64,000 nucleotides of DNA. It comes from Gymnothorax reevesii (lineage: Eukaryota; Chordata; Actinopteri; Anguilliformes; Muraenidae). The notes under the pieces were generated by a model that did not search any database, was not told where the DNA came from, and saw only the letters and a program-made list of their open reading frames with translations. This document shows, piece by piece, positions 41,170-52,751 of the stretch; the first letter of the stretch is position 1; each line of letters begins with the position of its first letter. A program made the translations under genes and the position numbers. The stretch covers positions 18,608,667 through 18,672,666 of the forward strand of contig CM056587.1 of assembly GCA_029721435.1 (NCBI GenBank), in the 5' to 3' direction.

Positions 41170-42840
41170 TGATGGTCTAGACCTTGTGTATTGAAATGTG
41201 TCTGCCAAAACACAAACCTTTCATTATTGTGTTCTGGTATCTTCCCCCAAACTCTCATAGTGTAGTCTTTGTTCAACTGGAAACTTTACTCCAATCATTA
41301 GAATTTACTTCAAAAGATGTCATTGTTTATGGTGATTTAAATTGTGATTTGTTAAAGAAACCTGTATCGTGCCAAACGAGACAACTTCAATGTTTGATTT
41401 GAAGCAACACATTGAGAAACTGACAAAAATTACATCTTCATCCACTACTTTAATTGATGTGTTGTACTTGTCAAATCATGATAAGGAAACTATTTGTGAA
41501 GTTATTCCACTATCTATTAGTGATCATTATATGATAATTTGTTCTACTGGAAAAGCTAAGTCAACAACAGGTCATCATAAGTTTTCCTACTGTCAAATTC
41601 AAAAAAGCTTAACTGGGAAGAGTTTAAAGCTGATTTAATAAAAAATTTGTTGGGATGAGGTGTTAGATGATTTAGACCTGATCGGTGCACATAAAAATGG
41701 TCAAGCAGATTCATTCCTGTATTAGATAAACATGTTCCTCTTACGAAAAGAAGAATACCCCAAAAAGGGGCACCTTGGATGAATACTGACATCTTGGAGA
41801 AAATCTGCGAAAGAGTTGACAGGAAACAAACAGAACAAACAATTATCGAAGGGCATGAAGTTAAAAGTTCTAAAAATGTAGCATCTTGTTTTAATGATCA
41901 CTTTGTTGGTTTGGCTGAAAAGAGGAAAAAGTCTAAGAAATTTGGTAAAAATTTTAAGCAGTGCATGACACGTACTAAATCACTTCACTTCTCTCACTTC
42001 AAAGAAATTTCTATGACGACGTAATAAAGGTTGTAAATGGTATTTTGAGGAATTAAGCTACCAAGCTGGATCAGATACCTGCCAGCATCATTAAAGATTC
42101 AACTGATTACACTGCAGAGCCTTTGGCACATTTTTTAACCTATCATTAAACAGTGGGCATGAACTTGACAATGATATGGAGAAGGTGACTGAAATGCACA
42201 CAGACCAGTGGCACACAACCTCAGTCACATAAATAAACAAACTAAGTCAACCTCAGAAATAATTATGCAGAATATTGAAAGGACTAAACTGTTGTGTTTA
42301 TATTTTTGCTCAGTATAGATGAAAACCTAATGTGGACATCACAAATTGAACGTCAGAAGCAAAACCCTTAAAGGACATCTAAAGTTGATTCTCAGATGGG
42401 ACGTTGAACGTCTAATGTTTACAAACAAATCACTTGCTTTTGCTCCAATTTCATTCATTCACTGCAAATCATTTAAAGTCGATGTCTAAGAATGGTTTTA
42501 GGCGTTAATAGCCGCTTCAACAGGGAAACTTTGTTCTCTACTTTAGAGCTTGATCGACTTCAAGAAAAAAGAGAAAAGCAGTGTTTATTCTTTATTTACA
42601 AGCTACTTCACAATCGTGCCCAATTATCTTTATATTCGAATGTTGAATTTGGGTCATTAAACAATTAGACTCTCGAAACAGGAATACTCTAATTATTTTA
42701 CTTAAACCATGCACCAATTTCATTCGTAATAGTTCATTTTATTTTGCTTGTAGTCTTTTTAATAGTCTTCCATTCTATTTCAGAACCACTGGCAATGTAA
42801 GAACTTTTAAATAGAAAATTATGAAGTTACAAAAGGCAAT
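41170..42840 (+). pseudogene. LINE fragment with APE-type endonuclease (broken)
   Basis: Endonuclease-like blocks: 'IIVFWYLPPNS' (near 41222-41255), 'VIVYGDLNCDLLKK' (near 41320), 'LIDVLYLSN' and 'ISDHYMI' (41452-41535). Further ORF-like text runs to about 42120. 42540-42830 looks like a LINE C-terminal part ('EKREKQCLFFIYKLLHN'). The reverse transcriptase core is missing, and about 42180-42310 looks foreign. Confidence 0.65.
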
Positions 42841-43189
42841 ATTCTTATGTCTATATGTACCACATAGTTTGTATCCTTTTCTCCCTTTATTTCGTTTCTT
42901 TTATATTCATTTCTCACATTGCATGCAATTTGTTATTTATTTTTCATGTTATATGAAATCATACTAATTACTCTTAACTTGGCAAATGTATGTAATTTTG
43001 CATCTGTTATTTTGATTGTTTGTTGACCTATTATTTTTCTGTTTTTGTAATTACTGGTAATATGTTTCATTTTGTTGTTTTTATTTATGTTATTTTGATG
43101 TAATTTGCACGGCCTTGCTGAAAATCAGCTCTCCAGCAGATAGCAAGCTTTTACAGTGGATAAATAAAACAAACAAATTCTTACATATG
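42841..43189. other. No gene seen
   Basis: T-rich sequence that could be the 3' UTR of the LINE fragment before it. Nothing else recognised. Confidence 0.35.
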
Positions 43190-43398
43190 CGTTGATTGTG
43201 TTGCGAGAGACCGGTAGACACCAGGCGCTAGGCAGCAGGAGGTTTTGGGTATTTATTATATAGGAAAAAAACAATTGCGAGTTTTCAGAGTTTCTGTAAT
43301 GGTAATTTAAATGAATGACTGAAAACAGGTCATGACCGATCATTAATTTTAAGGGATGGTTTGAGCTTCCTCAATTGCCAGTTCACCAACCACCACTG
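43190..43398 (+). repeat. Dispersed repeat family D fragment
   Basis: 'gagttttcagagtttctgta' and the following 130 bp match 35575-35698, ending 'ccaaccaccactg'. It appears to be disrupted near 43200-43265. Confidence 0.7.
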
Positions 43399-43644
43399 TA
43401 ATGTACGATATTGATGACCAAAATAATTTGCTGATTTAATTAAAAATCAATTTCTCCAAATCAAGGTTTCACAATTAAAGGCAGGCGTAAAGATTACTAT
43501 AACTAACATTTATCAAAATTAAACTAGGTGGTAAATTCCACTTATTTGAGTTATATCTAAATGTTAAGGAACTATATTGGGCCATTACATCACATCCTGT
43601 TTCACCAGGGTATGAACATGAGGTAACACACATACAATGTCCCT

Positions 43645-44600
43645 TTGTTATCCAACACCAAGAAGAAAACAAAACAGCCGTCTGTTCAAAAGAGGCAGAT
43701 GGTCATAGACCTTTATAAATCTGGTACTGGCTACAAGAAGATTCACAAACAATTGAACCTGCTACTGTCCACTGTCAAGGCAATTATTAAAAAATTCCCA
43801 AGATATGGAACTGTTGAAAATCTCAAGGATAGAGAATGCAACTGCATTTTCCCCCCAGGATACTGAGGAGGATGGTGAGAGAAGTGACAGAATCCCTAAG
43901 AATCACTGTGAGGGAATTGCAGGCCTTGGTGGCATCTTGGGGTCACCAAGTTTCAAAAAGCACCATCAGGCACCACCTCCACAACCACAGGCCTTTTTGG
44001 AAGGGCTGCCAGAAGAAAGCCTTTTCTGACTGAAGGACACAGAAGCAAGTGCTTAGAGTTTGCCAAACGTCATTAATATTGTGACTGGAACAAGATGCCT
44101 TCAGTCAGATACAGCATCGGCATGTTTGGCGTCAAAACAGAGATGCATACAAGGAGAAGAACCTCATACCCACGGTGAAATATGAAAGTGGGTCAGTCAT
44201 GTTTTAGGGCGATTTTAATTCAAGAGGTCCAGGGCAGATTAATGGCGTAATGAATATTTTGAAGTCTGCTTTTGCTCAACTGATCTAATGTACAGTGTTA
44301 AAACTTCAAAAAAAAACAAAAAACAGGCACCCATCTCTAAAATGATGTCATTTTCATTAACGAAACCACAATACTCTGCTTTTAGGGTGGCTATTCTGAA
44401 TTATCTGTTGACTCATTTGCAGATGGTTTCGAACTCAACAAACCAAACTAGATATTCAGGTTACCACAGTACTTACCCACATTCCCATACAGCCTCTCAT
44501 TTCCCATAAATCCAACAACCACATGAAAGTCCCATGGGAAAACCTACAGAATATTTAAATTCACCAAGAACTACAGTTTGACCTAACTCCATGGTCCAAG
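43645..44600 (+). pseudogene. Tc1-like transposase relic
   Basis: 'KQPSVQKRQMVIDLYKSG' with 'GYKKIHKQLN' and 'STVKAIIKKFPRYGTVENL' (43672-43830) is the N-terminal DNA-binding domain of Tc1 transposase. 'LQALVASWGHQVSKSTIRHH' (about 43916-43975) is the second helix-turn-helix. Later blocks decay through frameshifts to about 44260. The catalytic region is not intact. Confidence 0.88.
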
Positions 44601-45159
44601 TCAGCATAAACAATGCGGGACTTTCAATTGTTATTAGTCATTTTTTCATTTTACGCTTTTAGATGTGATCATTTTCCAGTTTTAACACATATACCCACAT
44701 GAGACAATATTAGATTATAGTATTAGACAGCATCAGATTATGCTCATCTGATTAGTGAAAGGTATAGACATTTCCTGAGCTGAAAAGAATGACAACCCTA
44801 TAGCTTATAAAACTAATAAAACTGCGAATTCAACGATTCAACTTGAAGGACAAAAAAAAGGTCCCAGTCTACCGAATAATGAGTCATTGTGGTCAATGTA
44901 ACCACATTCTAGCCCTCAGTCATTCATGTAACATTTCAGTCTAAGTGAGTTCATATCTAAAGAGGTGACAGGAGAAAAAAGTTATTGATTGATGATGAAA
45001 AGCCTCAGCATGAAAAAACAGATCCCCTTCAACTGCTGCTGAAAATTTGGACTTGCAGGCTTTAATAACTTGTTATTACTTGTTGTTGGGATCTCAATTA
45101 TGGAAATGAGTTCTGTTGATACTAGAGAGAATGACGTGAATGAAACCTTTCATGAAGGG
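44601..45159. other. No gene seen
   Basis: AT-rich, nothing recognised. Confidence 0.35.
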
Positions 45160-45584
45160 TACACCATGTTGCACACCAGCTAAATGAGTGCTTACAGCTA
45201 CAATGCATCCCGGGATAGATGACCAAGGGTAGAACAGTACTTATCATGAAATATAAAGATAAAGATAAAGACACTGGAACTGCTGTAATAAACTTACTAC
45301 ATGCCTACTGCAGATGTGGAAGCTTCTGATGGCAATATTGGGGGAAGAACTGTGCATCCGCCTTGAGAGGAACAACCTATTACCAGAAGAACAGAAAGGT
45401 TGGCGTAGAAATTCCAGGGGGAACAGGGATCAATTGCTCATTAATAACACTATTATGAGAAACTGCAAAAGATGACTTGCAGGCCTTGGGATGGCCTGGA
45501 TAGGCTTCAGGAATGCATTTGACATGATGCAGCATTCCTGGCTCGTTAAATATCTATCCCTTCTTGGACCTGCTGACGACTTAA

Positions 45585-46141
45585 AGGGGAACTCAGGGAT
45601 AAATCATAATGCTGATTGATACAAACATAAATAGTAAATAAATATTGTAAAATACAGAAATGTGGAATTTTAGTTTTCAAAGACGAGATAAATTAGGTTT
45701 TATTCCCTCTAATTAGTTGTCATCTGCTTCAACAGTCGCGTGATAATGATGTAACGTCGCTTGAGAATGACGAAGCATCGCCCTTCACCCAGAGGTATCC
45801 GCTGTTATTGTGTTGGACAGTGTGATCGTCCCAGTCCATTATTTTATGAAAAAACATTGTTCAATATGGCCCATTGGCTAGTTGCATGAGATTGTGTTAA
45901 GTACTTTCTGAAATACGCAGGGTTGCTTCAACATTAATGGTTTGCTTCTCACGGCGATAGCTAAAATCACATATCCAGGATGATATACCTGTCATCTGCT
46001 CAGCATCTGATATAGACTGATAAGTGACAGAAGCAAACCGTTAATGTTGAAGACAAAAATTCCACATTTTTGTATTTTACAATATTTATTTACTAATATT
46101 GTTTGTATAAAGCATCATTATGATTTATCCCCGAGTTCCCC
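45585..46141. mobile_element. MITE with TTAA flanks (nested in LINE)
   Basis: Ends 'aggggaactcagggataaat' and the reverse complement of 'atttatccccgagttcccc' are inverted repeats, with further inverted blocks ('gtaaataaatattgtaaaat'). Flanking TTAA at 45581-45584 and 46142-46145. Removing it joins '...ctgacgacttaaag' to 'agcactctcc', restoring LINE sequence. A piggyBac-type target site. Confidence 0.8.
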
Positions 46142-46628
46142 TTAAAGAGCACTCTCCGAAAATAGCATAAATAGCTGGAAAACAGCATTGACAGCCCGTG
46201 GACAAGTGCTCGGAGAAGTAAACATCGAAAGGGGAATTTTTCAGGGAGACAACTTTTAGCCCCTCCTCTTTTCCGCGGCATTGATCCCTTTAACCACGAT
46301 TTTGAGGAAAATGAAGGCCAGGTGTGATCGCGACAAAGGAGAATGAATTATTATTCACCCTCTCTATATGGACGACCTCAAGCTGTTGGCAAGAGCAAAA
46401 ATCAGTAGGACAGCCTGGTGTAATCAGTTTGAATCATCAGTGCCGATCATGGCTTGTAGTTACGAAAGGGTTAATCATGGCTGCCCTGGACTAAGCTCTT
46501 TGAACTAATAGCATCAGGTTGACTATAGACAAGCAAGAGGTATCACCAATGTGCGGACTTTGTGGTCAGGGAGAGGAGAAAGTAGCCCACATTGTTGCAG
46601 AGTGTAAGATGCTCGCCCAGAAACAGTA

Positions 46629-47142
46629 ACTTTAATGATTAACGCCCTGTGTCCGCTAGGTGGCTTTGACGATCGCTCCCATCAGGGCGTTAAAGGAAAG
46701 CTACCTCGCGGCGCTTCGCCTGAAATTTTTTGGCTGGACCAATCAGCAGGCAGGTTTGGTGTTGACGTCATTACCTTCTTCAAAAGCCAAAGCATTGCGT
46801 CTACATTCGGCTCGTAGATTACACGAATCGAAAGTGTAATCACACTGAACACATGCAGAGTGCAAACGCATTGTTCGACACAGTGCACCTTTCACTTTGG
46901 CGAGGCTTTGGTGGGAATTCGATATAAGAGGAATAGTGAAATTTATGTTGAATGAATCCAGTAGTTGGCGGTAATACACCAACAGGTCTGTAAACACCAT
47001 AAAACCAAAAATAAGAAGAAGAAGAAGCCTCCAACTCATAACGAGGCGCGCGAAGCACTTTTCGAGCTTTCCCGTACAGGCGTTAGTATAGCGACAGTCA
47101 GTCAATGAGGAGCGCAACATAACGACTGTATCATAGAGGTTA
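46629..47142. mobile_element. 514-bp insertion with 11-bp target duplication (nested in LINE)
   Basis: It is flanked by 'cagaaacagta' at 46618-46628 and 47143-47153. Removing it with one copy gives continuous LINE coding sequence ('LAQKQYRLWRHDTMAAIIHW'). Interior: a short inverted pair 'ttaacgccctg'/'cagggcgttaa', GC-rich CpGs, and 'gttggcggtaatacaccaac' with an AAG repeat. The element class is not recognised. Confidence 0.75.
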
Positions 47143-47414
47143 CAGAAACAGTACCGTTTATGGAGGCATGATACAATGGCAGCCATTATTCACTGGAAGG
47201 TGTGTGAAAGATTCGGATTTGAAAAGGGCCCTAAATGGTACAACCAAAATCCGCAACCTGTGCTGGAGTCTGATAAAGTGAAGTTACTTTCGGACTTTAG
47301 GATGCAGGCAGACCAGTGAATTGAACATAACACGCCAGACATCGTCTGACTGGAGAAGCAGCTAAGATCATGCTTGATTATAGATGTGGCTTGCCCGTTT
47401 TACACAAGAGTTAA

Positions 47415-48201
47415 CCCTATAATGCCCCCTGTATCATATATGATACACGAAATTAGAAGGACCATGCCCACCTGCTAAGATGCAACACAACCACAACTGC
47501 TCACTTTAGAGCGCAGTCTCATCCCGATGCGTCATATATTGACGCTACCTGACCAAGCGTCGATATACAACACAAAAGGCAGCTTTTAGCGTCCTCATTT
47601 GATGCCAGTTTAAAACGAATCCTAACCCCTAATCCCATACCCTTAACCCGAACCCTAACTGTCAAATAAAGACGTCAAAAGCTTCCTTCTGTGTCGTATT
47701 CCGACGCTTGGTCAGGTTGTGTAAACATACGACGAGTCCAGATGAGAATGTGTTGCAGTGTATCATATCTGATACACAGGGCTGCCACCTGGAAGGAAGA
47801 AGTGAGATTACAGGAGTTTCTCCCCTAGTCACTCACTTCAAGGTAGTAGCTCCCATGTAAATGGGAATTCATGAATTTCCTTGGACTTAGGCAGTGAAGT
47901 TCGGCATTCCAAGGTAAATATTACACAAAAACCTATTCTTACACATGTTAAAGGATAGCTATAGATAGTAGAGAGCATATAAATCATTTGAAATTTCGAG
48001 TGTTGAGTTCTGGAGGGGTGTTGATTTTTGGCTGTATCAGATATCATACTCCTGGAATTAGAAGTTCTGTTCAACAATGTATAACTTGCAGTCAGAAAAC
48101 CTAATGATGAACAGTGGATCTGAATATTACCCTTCAATACTTCAAAAATATTACAGGTCATATTTTTCCTATAATGATGTCTGTGTCTGGGCATTATAGG
48201 G
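47415..48201. mobile_element. piggyBac-type MITE (nested in LINE)
   Basis: Terminal inverted repeats 'ccctataatgccc' and 'gggcattataggg', flanked by TTAA at 47411-47414 and 48202-48205. 787 bp. The palindromic motif 'tgtatcatat(at)gataca' occurs near each end (47431-47447 and 47760-47775). No transposase. Confidence 0.88.
47550..47725. repeat. Inner inverted repeat with telomere-like core
   Basis: Arms of about 47 nt, starting 'acctgaccaagcgtcg' and ending in the reverse complement 'cgacgcttggtcaggt', enclose 'cctaacccctaatccc' and 'cccttaacccgaaccct'. It appears to be a second small MITE inside the piggyBac MITE. Confidence 0.75.
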
Positions 48202-48440
48202 TTAATAACAAAAATAAAGAGAAAATGGAGAACTATGGAGATCTGAATATCGAAATCACACACCTGTGGAAATGCCACAAAGTTAAGGTGATCCCTGTAC
48301 TCATTGGAGCCTTGATTCCAGTACTGCGAGCACCTGAGAGTCTGGAAATCCTTTCCTTGCTGGATCTCCTACAGAAAGCAAGCCTGTTTGCGACTGCAAG
48401 AATCTTGCATAAGGTCTTGAGCACCTAACCGATATTATAC

Positions 48441-51290
48441 GTGAAAACTGGCTGAGGAGCAGGATACTGTGGGCAAGTCTGACTCCTAAGGTCACGGTAA
48501 GTGATCAGATGTCTTTAAAGACTTCCAACACAGCGCTGCAATTTTTTTTTCGATAATAATAATAACAAAAAATTGCTAATATATTCATTATTATTACGCA
48601 TTTCCCCCTTAATGTTAAACACAGTTGTAAAACAGATATACAGACACCTTTTCATACAGTATTTGTTAATACTTCATGTAACCCCACTAAGATGATAGTG
48701 CACAGCTGTTCTGTGTCGTAGCAGAAACACACCAGTAGGGCGCAGTGTCTACCATACTTTCCCTGTGAATGACAATCTCGGCAAGCAGAAAACTGAGTGT
48801 CACTCATATTAAAGAACTTGATGGGAATCATGGATTAACCATTATTAGTAATGCAATCAAACAGCCAAGATGGCTAAATTCACCCTAACATATTGTGGTA
48901 CAAACGTGACATTGTAAAAATTCCAGAGAAATGTGTGTATTAACTTAAGTAAACTTTGTGCGTCCCCTCCCTCTCTTGATCGACATCTCCCGTGCATCTT
49001 TTGATTTTTTTTTTTTTCTAAATAATTGATTCAACAACAGCACATGAATTTATGGAGTAATTTATATATTAAGATAGTCATTGATGAACTACTCATGCCA
49101 CCTTAAACAAGTAATAACAATCTGTGATATGTGCTGAAATGCGCAGAGTTCGAAATCTAACCACATTTAAACTCTCCTTTCCCAATACACTGTTGCCTGC
49201 AATACTGTTTGATACCCTTAACATGGTTCAGTGAGGTTTGCTTGGAGTTTCATGCCAAACAGAACATCATTTTCTTCATTTTTATTTTAGTATTAATCAT
49301 CACCAAAGTATAAAACAAATCTCATGTATGTAACCTCTGAATTGATAAAAATTCTTACTATACTCCATAATGAAAAGACTGAACAAGACTTCAGTGGAGT
49401 CATGTTTTGTCTAAGGAGACAAGGAGGAACCAACTTTCCAACAAGCACTGGGCAGTAAACTGCAGTCTGCACAATGTCAGAACATTTAGTTTATATTCAG
49501 ATCCATGCGCATTATAATAATTTTAATTTTAATGCATATTTATTAGAACTTCAGAAAGCCACAGCAGCTTTTCCAGGTCCACTGCTATAGTAGCTTTGGT
49601 TCGCACATTGAAGAAAACCAAAACTGTCCATCCTTGCAACATAAATAGCAGAAGAGTAGCCACATTAATTCATCATAGTCTCCTGCTTGCCCAAGCACCC
49701 AGCCACTGTCCCTAACGGTTGCCTCTATGTCCCTGTCTCAGGTAATCATTCTAGAAACAGATCCTCACATGTAATTTATAATATCATTACAAATATGGCC
49801 CCATGTGATGCAAAGCTGCCTTTTCCCCTATGCCAGGTCTCCCCAACTAACAGTCGTCTAGAGCCAAAAACTGCTAGTTTTCCACCCTGCCTTCACCAGC
49901 CAGTCAGGTTTGATGACAGTCTGGCCAGTAAACGGCAATAAATATTCACTTTCTCGCCTGGAAAGAGCTTAAACCAAGGCTGGGTTTGAATCGAAGGGCC
50001 AGATTTGGTAGGCCCAGCTTTATGCTTTGATCAGATGTTTTGTTTTTGTTTGGGGGTTACTTACCTGTGTGCCAGACTCAAGTATTGACCAGTCCCAGAC
50101 TGAGTCAGACGCCACCCCATGACTTGAAGCTGTTTGACTCTTCTCCCAATCCCATCAGGCAATTCAGCAAATTGATTTCTTCCTGTAATCCAGATTGGTC
50201 TTGGATAGGGCGAGGGAGCGTTCATAGGGGATATGCTCACTTTCTGACCGCTCTCATGTCAGCTTAGAAATCCGGCCTCCTCGTGCTGACCCATCCTCAC
50301 ACCACTGGAGGACAAATGCCTCCCTATCGAGACGCCTCCACTCATCGACCACATTACTGAACAGTGGAATGTTTTCATGGCGGCTAATAAGACCCAAGAC
50401 TTCAGTCCATCTTTCGTCATGCAATTGATAAAGCATGGCTTAGAGGGAATATTATATCATCCATCACAGCTCAGGAAAAAGGCTGCTATTAAAGAGGAAC
50501 TCGACCTGGAGAATAAAATAAAACAGCTGGAGGAACAATTTAAAAGCACACCCTCCTGAACCCTGTCTAAAAAACCGGTGGCTGCCAGCTCTACTTTAAA
50601 TCAATTGTTAGCCATAAAGGCAGAGCCTACCATCTTCTTAACCAAAAACATGGACTCTGTTTGTCAGGAAACAAACCTGACTGACTTTTAGTGAGGCCTG
50701 CAAGTGGCAGAATGAAGCCAAATATAATATCATCATTACTGGATGAATATCAGCTCATGCACTACAAAATCAATACGATCATGGGAGTTTTTGTCATAAA
50801 CTGTACTCATTTGAATGGGTTAGGACACTGTACAACTGCCCAGAGGCTTGTGTCATAAGTACTGGCACAAATCATCGCCTTTCCCATTGTGTAGGGGAAG
50901 GAGAGAGGGCTGCCCCTTATCTCTCTGCTCCTTATCTCTGCCGCTGTAAGGCCTGGTACTTCAGCCTCCACCTGCAGCTATTAGATGATGCCAAGATGTG
51001 TGTTGTATGACAGTTTGGCGAAGTGTTCGCAAAATTGCACTTTATTTGGTTGACATTTTGTCGTTTTTAACTAAACATCAAATATCAATTCCCGCTACTT
51101 ACTCCGTAATGAGTTTGGGTCTTTGTCATGCAGCAAAATTATCTATGGTAAATCAGAGGTCATGCCATTAGTTAGACTGACTAGTTAAACTTTAGCCACT
51201 AGCTGACCTTTCAAATGGCTTCCCACAGGTTACACAGGGATGAAAATCTCACCAGACTTAGGAGAGCTGTGGAAGATGGCAGGGTCACAG
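48441..51290. other. No gene recognised
   Basis: 2.85 kb with no transposon end or domain found. A 60-codon frame at 50377-50559, with a charged C-terminal helix ('ELDLENKIKQLEEQF'), could be a remnant of a retroelement Gag-like protein, but I cannot support that. Confidence 0.4.
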
Positions 51291-51600
51291 CCCTGCGAAC
51301 CGTGACCATGGTTGACCTTGGTTGACCTCTGTTCACCATGGTCCACCATGGTTAATTTATGGTTAAAAATGGCCGCCCATGGTTGAAGCATGGTAGCACC
51401 CGCTTGGGGAGTTTTTGCACCATGGTTGACCATTTTTAACCATGCTTTAACCAGGGCTGACCACGGTGAACCGAGGTCAACCAAGGTAAACCATGGTGTT
51501 TCATTTAACAAAAATGTCAAAACCATAGTTTGAGCAGGGTTGACCATGGTTACTTGAACCAGGGTCAACCAAGGTCAACCGCGGTCATGGTTCACAGGGG
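51291..51600. mobile_element. MITE built of a degenerate CCATGGTTGACC unit
   Basis: Inverted ends of about 37 nt: 'ccctgcgaaccgtgaccatg' with 'gttgaccttggttgacc' against the reverse complement of the right end ('cccctgtgaaccatgaccgc...'). The interior repeats 'ccatggttgacc'-like words on both strands, many of them around the palindrome CCATGG. 310 bp. Target duplication unclear. Confidence 0.7.
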
Positions 51601-52751
51601 CACCTGATGCTTCATGGAGTGCATTAGCTTCAGTGAAATTGATGTCTTCGTTGGCTCTTATATCCCCTACAAATGCCACAATTATGGATCTCAAAGAAGG
51701 TTCTCTAGGTTCACATGGCCACGATTGAAAATGAAAACATTATGGTTGCCCATCAACAGGCATGGCCTGGCCCTGCCAAAGATTTCTTTTATTTATTTTT
51801 TACAACTAGGTATGTCATGCTGGCTTCCTATGGGATTGGTTAAAGCTCATCTTAATTCTAAGCCCTGTGTGCTCCTATAGTCCTTCTTTTCTTGCTTGTT
51901 ATGGAGCTTGGTGATGAGTGATCAGAAGAATTTACCTCCGGGCATCAAGAATAATCCAATTAGACACAACATAATCAGATTCTACTAGGAAACCTTCGAA
52001 TATTTGTATGGAGGAAGTTGCACCTTATTCCGTACCACTCTGAAAAAGAAACAGGATTTCCCCCCCTTCGCCTCCCTCCCAATAGTTTTCACTCATGACA
52101 TGATAATGGGATAATGGGGCATGTAATTAGACCAATATACTCTGTTAGTGCACTAAAAACATCCCAACAGCCACAGACCCAATTCAGTATGCCAAAAAAG
52201 AAAAAACAAAAAAACATTCTGGTGGTTTCCTCCAGCTCGGCCATTTTGTTTTATCTAGGATAGCTCCTCTAGTCCCAGTCAAGTGCAATGATGGAGTTTT
52301 TCCTAATTGACGGAAAAATTCATTACCCATTTTATAATTTTTTTTTTAATGCAGTGCTATATTCTCATATCCCAGTTGTTATCTCATGCATTTCACAGAA
52401 ATCGGACAGAGATCATGGCAATGAGAATGGCGGGAGGTCATTGCAGTAGGTCCAGCTTTACATTTAATAGAGAGACATACAAAATACAATACCATCAACA
52501 TATAACTCCCCATATACTACACAAGACGGATTGTAAGACCTCATCCCGGTGTAATAAGTGTCAAAGAAAATTGGAACAAGTGACCATTACCTCTGGCATT
52601 ACTCCCATCCAGATAAACTCATAAGTTACTTTCTCTCCATATCTCATTGCTTAACTGCCGCAATGTTTTAGCGTTTGAACGCAACTCAATTCGACTTCAT
52701 GTTTCACTTTGCACTACGTATTTTGAAACGTTGAAGTTGACTATTATGCAT
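51601..52751. other. No gene recognised
   Basis: Short frames without domain matches. AT-rich, with homopolymer runs near 52190-52215 and 52330. Confidence 0.4.

Larger units (their letters stand above)
45160..48428 (+). pseudogene. LINE with C-terminal restriction-like endonuclease, interrupted by three insertions
   Basis: Coding pieces: 45160-45580, 46146-46628, 47143-47410 and 48206-48428. Reverse-transcriptase blocks: 'TKGRTVLIMK', 'MWKLLMAILGEEL', 'LLPEEQKGWRRNSRG', 'FRNAFDMMQHSWL', the catalytic 'YMDDLKLLA' (46369-46395), and a zinc-knuckle-like 'CGLCGQGEEKVAHIVAECKM'-type motif near 46550-46610. Then comes the endonuclease region 'IIHWKVCERFGFEKGPKWY' with the 'PDIV' core, and a C-terminal 'IGALIPVL...TARILHKVL'. 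This layout fits R4/Rex6-type elements. Stops are scattered, so it is inactive. Confidence 0.75.

Noticed and set aside
46743..47186. 147-codon minus-strand frame with a hydrophobic stretch
   Set aside because: It spans the end of the 514-bp insertion and LINE sequence; no domain.
47625..47662. Interstitial telomeric repeat
   Set aside because: Only a few degenerate CCCTAA-like words inside the inverted repeat of a MITE; not a (TTAGGG)n tract.
47838..48278. 146-codon minus-strand frame
   Set aside because: It lies across the piggyBac MITE and LINE boundary and has no family resemblance.
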